Assembly (NCBI GenBank): GCA_020859995.1
Contig: JAJBVE010000125.1
Location: 1-51,037, forward strand
Direction of reading: 5' to 3'
Length of the DNA: 51,037 bases
Source of the DNA: Clostridiales bacterium
GTDB taxonomy: Bacteria; Bacillota; Clostridia; Lachnospirales; Lachnospiraceae
In this document: one piece after another, positions 47,507 to 51,037 of the stretch
Numbering within the stretch: position 1 is the stretch's first letter
How the letters are laid out: each line of letters begins with the position of its first letter
Translations under genes and position numbers: made by a program
Notes under the pieces: generated by a model
The model's database searches: none
What the model saw: the letters and a program-made list of their open reading frames with translations, nothing else
Told to the model about the DNA's origin: nothing

Positions 47507-47983
47507 ATGCCCGATATAGAAAAGGAAAAGAAACAACAGCAGGAAGAATATCAGAAGTACGTAAAAGAGGTTACTCCGACCCACAGCCTCGCATTAAATA
47601 TGTGCAAGGCATTTGTCACCGGAGGGGCGATCTGTGTGATCGGACAGCTGCTTCTGAATTTTGGTTCCTCTTTTTTCGATTTTGATAAAGAAACAGCGGG
47701 AAGCTGGTGTTCCCTTATGCTGGTTCTAATAAGCGTCATTCTGACTGGCTTTGGAATTTATCCCAGACTCGCTAAATTCGGAGGCGCCGGTACACTCGTG
47801 CCGATTACCGGATTCGCCAATTCCGTGGCATCACCGGCGATAGAATACAAAAAGGAAGGCCAGGTCTTCGGCATCGGCTGTAAAATTTTCACCATCGCCG
47901 GCCCGGTAATATTGTACGGGCTGTTTACCAGCTGGGTGCTGGGTTTGATTTACTGGGTGCTGAAGATGGTTGGGGTGATGTGA
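47507..47983 (+). CDS. spoVAC: Stage V sporulation protein AC
   Basis: A 158-residue membrane protein. YQKYVKEVTP, NMCKAFVTGGAICVIGQ, GFGIYPRLAKFGGAGTLVPITGFANSVASPAIEYKKEG in pieces and the final hydrophobic helix match SpoVAC, a channel component that moves Ca-dipicolinate into and out of the spore. Four or five membrane segments are visible. spoVAD and spoVAE, normally next in the operon, are not found here; the next genes belong to the defence-like island. Its last 114 common bases (47858-47971) recur at 50760-50873. GAGGAGG precedes the ATG. Confidence 0.94.
   Translation: MPDIEKEKKQQQEEYQKYVKEVTPTHSLALNMCKAFVTGGAICVIGQLLLNFGSSFFDFDKETAGSWCSLMLVLISVILTGFGIYPRLAKFGGAGTLVPITGFANSVASPAIEYKKEGQVFGIGCKIFTIAGPVILYGLFTSWVLGLIYWVLKMVGVM
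47858..47971 (+). repeat. Direct repeat, copy 1 (3' end of spoVAC)
   Basis: A 114-base segment inside spoVAC is matched at 50760-50873 with nine differences, all silent. The two copies bracket the ATPase/HNH island. Confidence 0.92.
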
Positions 47984-48312
47984 ACAGAGATAGTTTCCTT
48001 TTTTATTCCAAAGGAGCACCACCCGGAACGATGTGTTGATACCAAGAGGTTCCAATGCCCCATATGTCTGTATTGGGTTTGGGGCGGAAACGTTCGTTCT
48101 TTTGATGCAATATGGCGGAGACAATTAATAATGAGGCAGATATGATGCAGAATGGAGGACGTACCCTTGCGGGTAAGATCTTCCATTTTGATATTTTGCT
48201 TGTTGATAGCGGCTTTATGTGCTAAACTGCTTTCATAGGTTTCACCATATTTTTGGACAGATGAAAAATGGAAGGATTTATCTGTAGCTAAAGAGAATTG
48301 AGGTGGCAAGTT
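47984..48312. other. Structured non-coding leader of the defence-like island
   Basis: No convincing gene is present in these 329 bases. Three consecutive hairpins can be drawn: GGAAC/GTTCC (48025-48029 with 48049-48053), GCCCCA/TGGGGC (48057-48062 with 48080-48085), and a long one at 48151-48187. It could be the remains of sequence downstream of the original spoVAC, a transcription attenuator or a small RNA. Confidence 0.5.
48151..48187. other. Long hairpin upstream of the PtuA-like gene
   Basis: AATGGAGGA (48151-48159) pairs with TCTTCCATT (48179-48187), then an internal loop, then TACCC (48162-48166) with GGGTA (48171-48175) and a TTGC loop. The flanking T-rich sequence is broken, so termination is only one option. 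Confidence 0.5.
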
Positions 48313-49629
48313 GTGAAGTTGAAGAATGTAAATATCACGAATTATAGATGTTTTAAAGAGACGGAGATAGATTTTGATGATCACATAACATTGATTGTAG
48401 GCAAAAATGGAGCTGGAAAAACAGCTATTTTGGATGCAGTAGCAGTTTCAATCAGTACATTTTTGCTTGGAATCGATGGCGGAGTGAGCAGAAGTATATT
48501 AAAAGAGGATGCCAGATATGAATTTTATGATTTGAACGGAACAGTTGATCCCCAGCATCAGTTTCCGGTAAGTATTGAGAGCATGGGAGATTGTTGCGGT
48601 AAACGTGATATAAAATGGTTGCGTTCTTTAAATTCGGCAAACAGTAAGACTACTATTAAAGATGCAGGTGAATTAACAGGGATTGCCAGATGTGTTCAAA
48701 ATCAGATTATGACCGGAGATAAGACACTGGTTCTTCCGCTTCTCTCTTATTATGGTACAGGACGGTTATATGCACAGAAGAAAGAAAAACGGAACATGAA
48801 GTCCTTGACGGAATTTAAACGTCAGGTCGGTTATGTTGATTGTATGGCTGCAGAATCGAACGAAAAATTAATGTTGAACTGGTTTCAGAAACAGACGATG
48901 AAGAGTCTGCAAAACCAGCAGAAAACTGGCGCTTTAGAAACACCATTGCTTTTAAAGACAGTAGAAAAAGCGATATGTAAAAGCTACGAAAAAATCAGTG
49001 GGGCAAGTAATACATCGATCATTTTTGACCTGGATACACATAGACTGGTTCTGGAGTTTCAATCATCAAATGGCAGCGGCCAAAAGTTTTCGATGGATGA
49101 AATGAGCGATGGCTACAAAAACACCTTAAGTATGATAGGTGATATTGCATACCGCATGGCAGTTTTGAATCCCACTTTGGGAGAACGGGTACTGGAAGAG
49201 ACACCAGGGATTGTATTGATTGATGAAGTGGATCTTCATTTACATCCACAGTGGCAGCAGACGATTCTGAAAGATTTGCATGAAGTATTTCCGAATATTC
49301 AGTTTATTGTAACTTCACATGCCCCAGCGGTTATCAATTCAGTTCCAAGAGAGAAGATTCGAATTTTGGACAAAGGGGATATTTATATGCCGGCAGCAGA
49401 AACTTATGGACGCGATGCGAATTCTATTTTAAGAGAGGTCATGAAAGTATCGGAAAGACCGGAAGATATCAAAAGAAAACTGGATATATTTTATGTTTGC
49501 ATGGATGAAAAAAACTATGAAGAAGCAGATGAGGTATTGACATCGATAGAGAATCTTGTTGGAACAACAGATCCTGATATTGCAGCGGCGAGGACGTCCC
49601 TGGAATTGGAAAAATTATTGGGAGAATAG
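48313..49629 (+). CDS. AAA family ATPase, Septu PtuA-like
   Basis: The 438-residue protein is an ABC/SMC-type ATPase of the AAA_15/AAA_21 kind used in Septu and related defence systems. It starts with KLKNVNITNYRCFKETEI, has Walker A GKNGAGKT (residues 30-37), a signature-like M-S-D-G-Y-K-N near 264, Walker B IVLIDEVDLHLHPQWQQ near 303, and the switch histidine in FIVTSHAPAV. The C-terminal 100 residues are helical. GTG at 48313 with AGGTGG six bases upstream is the best start. It is visibly AT-richer than the housekeeping genes. An HNH gene follows after three bases, the PtuA-PtuB arrangement. Retron-linked ATPases are close relatives, but no reverse transcriptase is present. Confidence 0.85.
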   Translation: MKLKNVNITNYRCFKETEIDFDDHITLIVGKNGAGKTAILDAVAVSISTFLLGIDGGVSRSILKEDARYEFYDLNGTVDPQHQFPVSIESMGDCCGKRDIKWLRSLNSANSKTTIKDAGELTGIARCVQNQIMTGDKTLVLPLLSYYGTGRLYAQKKEKRNMKSLTEFKRQVGYVDCMAAESNEKLMLNWFQKQTMKSLQNQQKTGALETPLLLKTVEKAICKSYEKISGASNTSIIFDLDTHRLVLEFQSSNGSGQKFSMDEMSDGYKNTLSMIGDIAYRMAVLNPTLGERVLEETPGIVLIDEVDLHLHPQWQQTILKDLHEVFPNIQFIVTSHAPAVINSVPREKIRILDKGDIYMPAAETYGRDANSILREVMKVSERPEDIKRKLDIFYVCMDEKNYEEADEVLTSIENLVGTTDPDIAAARTSLELEKLLGE

Positions 49630-49632
49630 TCT

Positions 49633-50307
49633 ATGATTGTAGTAAAAAGAGGAAAAGAACCAAACAGTCTGCTGGAATTTCGCAAGCAAAATCCTGAGGC
49701 GGATTATGAAGATACTCCATCTAATGTATTATATGATATCAGAGAGCAGATGTGGAGAGAACAGGGTCATTTGTGTGGGTATTGTATGAAACGGATTAGC
49801 AGCCCAGATGTCGAAAGAATTGAGCATTGCATTCCAAGACATCCCAAGGGAGAAATGGTTCATGATAAGCAGGCAACATTGAATTATAAATGGATGCTTG
49901 GCGTCTGTTATGGTAACAGCATGAAGCGTGGAGCAAAGCCAGAGGAAATGACTTGCGATGCCCATAGACGTAATACGGAACTGACTATTAATCCTTTTGA
50001 TGAGACATCAATCAGAAAGATTAAGTATAAAGCAGATGGAAGGATTTATTCGGAGGATCCGGAGATTAACAAAGATGCGACTGAAACCTTAAATCTTAAT
50101 TGTGAAGCAGTATCATTACCCCAGACACGGAAAAATGTGCTGACGGAAGCAAAAAAAAGAATTGCAAAAAAGTGTGAAGGGAAAACACAGGATGCATATA
50201 TGCAGGAGTTGAGACGTACATATGTAAGCCTGGCACATGAACGGAATTTGATACCATACTGTGGAATTATTATTTCCTGGTTAGAGAATAAACTGAAAAT
50301 TTTATAG
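49633..50307 (+). CDS. HNH endonuclease, Septu PtuB-like (TIGR02646 type)
   Basis: A 224-residue nuclease. It shows a zinc-type pair C-G-Y-C (Cys48, Cys51), VERIEHCIPRHPKGE with the HNH His at 65, LNYKWMLGVCYGNS (Asn84), and TCDAHRRN (Cys108, His111), an HNH arrangement typical of the TIGR02646 family found with PtuA-like ATPases and some retrons. In known Septu systems PtuA and PtuB form a complex that cuts phage DNA when the ATPase senses infection; that is carried over by family, not shown here. It starts three bases after the ATPase stop and shares its low GC content. Confidence 0.85.
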   Translation: MIVVKRGKEPNSLLEFRKQNPEADYEDTPSNVLYDIREQMWREQGHLCGYCMKRISSPDVERIEHCIPRHPKGEMVHDKQATLNYKWMLGVCYGNSMKRGAKPEEMTCDAHRRNTELTINPFDETSIRKIKYKADGRIYSEDPEINKDATETLNLNCEAVSLPQTRKNVLTEAKKRIAKKCEGKTQDAYMQELRRTYVSLAHERNLIPYCGIIISWLENKLKIL

Positions 50308-50700
50308 GAGGGGTTCGACCGGAACTTAAGAGATATACTCGCAAGCTACATATTCTATATAAGTGATGCTTTCCAGTCATTGGAAAAAGTGAACATTGAG
50401 AGCCGAGAAACGAATGAAGGAAGCCAAAAAACGAATATTGAGAATGAAAAAGTGAACATTGATGAGGGGCTTGAAACAGAAAAAGTGAACATTGAAGACC
50501 GATTCACATCAAAAACGGCAGCCCATGTTCGGAAGCTGTTGGCTGCATTTGGTTCGACTACTGTATTCGGCAGGTCAGAGGTTCAGCAGGTGCTTGGATT
50601 GAAAGCGACAAGAAGCTCCGCTCTGCTCAGCGAGATGCAGAAGCAAGGAATTATAGAGCCAGTGGCAGGACAGGGAAAGGGCAAGTATCGTTTCCTTTAG
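50308..50700 (+). pseudogene. C-terminal remnant of an AlbA_2- or Fic-type protein with winged-helix tail
   Basis: The frame is open from immediately after the HNH stop (same phase) to 50700. A TTG at 50380 could start a 106-residue product, but no good ribosome site is seen. The sequence has K-V-N-I-E repeats and then TAAHVRKLLAAFGSTTVFGRSEVQQVL with TRSSALLSEMQKQGIIEPVAGQGKGKYRF, a winged helix typical of the C-terminal ends of AlbA_2/RecG-like ATP-binding or Fic proteins. The upstream catalytic domain is missing. It is therefore likely a truncated neighbour brought in with the island, though a small DNA-binding protein remains possible. Confidence 0.6.
50383..50495 (+). repeat. Short in-frame repeats encoding K-V-N-I-E
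   Basis: GAAAAAGTGAACATTGA occurs three times (50383-50399, 50446-50462, 50479-50495), all in phase, with a diverged fourth copy at about 50425-50441. They form the linker before the winged helix. Confidence 0.8.
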
Positions 50701-50759
50701 TCTTTTGTCTATTATAAGAATTGCTACACTTTTTTGTCCCTAATAGAACGCCTGCAGAG

Positions 50760-50885
50760 GGCCAGGTCTTCGGCATCGGCTGTAAAATTTTTACCATTGC
50801 AGGGCCGGTGATATTGTACGGCCTGTTCACCAGCTGGGTGCTGGGGCTGATTTACTGGGTGCTGAAGATGGTTTTGAGGGCGTAA
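50760..50885 (+). pseudogene. Displaced 3' end of a second spoVAC
   Basis: Bases 50760-50873 match the spoVAC end at 47858-47971 with nine substitutions, all silent, and the frame runs on to its own stop (50883-50885) with the ending M-V-L-R-A instead of M-V-G-V-M. No start or upstream part of the gene is present. It marks the right edge of the defence-like island. Confidence 0.9.
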
Positions 50886-50896
50886 TATTTTTACTT

Positions 50897-50935
50897 ATGC
50901 TCTGTGAATGCAGAATGCATCTCTTTGGAGAGCAT
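50897..50935 (+). other. Nested hairpin after the spoVAC fragment
   Basis: ATGCTCT (50897-50903) pairs with AGAGCAT (50929-50935), with inner ATGC/GCAT pairing. It directly precedes the terminator at 50941. Confidence 0.4.
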
Positions 50936-50940
50936 ATGGA

Positions 50941-50964
50941 AAAGACAGCTTCGGCTGTCTTTTT
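50941..50964 (+). terminator. Intrinsic terminator at the right edge of the island
   Basis: GACAGC (50944-50949), TTCG tetraloop, GCTGTC (50954-50959), then five T, with matching A on the left side. This is probably the original terminator of the spoVAC transcript before the island separated them. Confidence 0.88.
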
Positions 50965-51037
50965 GCGCGCATTTTCATTTTGTCAGCGCTAAAGAATAAA
51001 AACTTTTCGCAATAAAAATACTTGTATTTTCCCACAA

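Noticed and set aside
47950-48384. Minus-strand open frame across the island leader
   Set aside because: It overlaps both spoVAC and the ATPase gene, resembles no recombinase or transposase I know, and lacks a ribosome site.
47984-50756. Retron system
   Set aside because: The ATPase and HNH genes also occur with retrons, but no reverse transcriptase gene or recognisable msr/msd inverted repeat pair was found.

Overview
The window reads as chromosome of an anaerobic, spore-forming member of the Clostridia, most likely Lachnospiraceae. The main pointers are a sporulation membrane protein (SpoVAC), the clostridial order hrcA-grpE-dnaK-dnaJ-prmA-rsmE, the ireB-ruvX-DUF1292-RNase J group, a group-B-like [FeFe] hydrogenase beside a two-subunit iron-sulfur fumarase, and 2-hydroxyacyl-CoA dehydratase-type proteins. 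Family-level placement is inference from gene content; no rRNA or tRNA gene was recognised.

Layout. 1-3800: polar amino acid ABC importer (lipoprotein, permease, ATPase) followed by a drug/metabolite exporter. 3979-4866: DegV lipid-binding protein. 5008-10594: mostly minus-strand group (small export protein, shikimate kinase, MoxR-like AAA ATPase, VWA/metallopeptidase-like protein) interrupted by a plus-strand branched-chain aminotransferase that has its own promoter and terminator. 10923-14974: HAD phosphatase, then a copper response unit (CsoR-type repressor with two palindromic operators, CopA ATPase with a CopZ-like C-terminus). 15296-18451: three-gene redox cluster of the acyl-CoA dehydratase/activase superfamily. 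18777-19625: anchored SGNH hydrolase. 19762-27283: CIRCE-controlled heat-shock genes running into prmA and rsmE. 27355-31108: Dabb protein, a broken MutS-like membrane protein gene, cysteine desulfurase and ThiI (tRNA thiolation). 31298-38779: HPr-like protein without the phospho-histidine, MtaB, IreB, RuvX, DUF1292, RNase J, YlbF-like protein, and a TrmR plus U32 pair for tRNA wobble-uridine modification. 38841-47054: fumarase, hydrogenase, homocysteine methyltransferase, GlnRS, a MocR regulator and a YdcF-like protein. 47172-50885: a small unknown gene, spoVAC, and an AT-richer island.

The island at the right end is the most interesting part. Directly after intact spoVAC lie a structured non-coding leader, an AAA ATPase and an HNH nuclease that match the Septu (PtuA/PtuB) anti-phage architecture, then the C-terminal remnant of another protein. 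The island is closed by a second copy of the last 114 bases of spoVAC, which differs from the first at nine positions, all silent. This looks like a defence module exchanged or inserted at the 3' end of a sporulation gene while leaving that gene whole.

A second thread is that many housekeeping proteins here carry extra hydrophilic loop insertions compared with what I know of their families (HAD phosphatase, CopA, ThiI, MtaB, U32 protein, hydrogenase, MocR, YdcF). A third is gene damage or rearrangement: the MutS-like gene has lost its ATPase core, and the AAA/VWA pair is split by ilvE.
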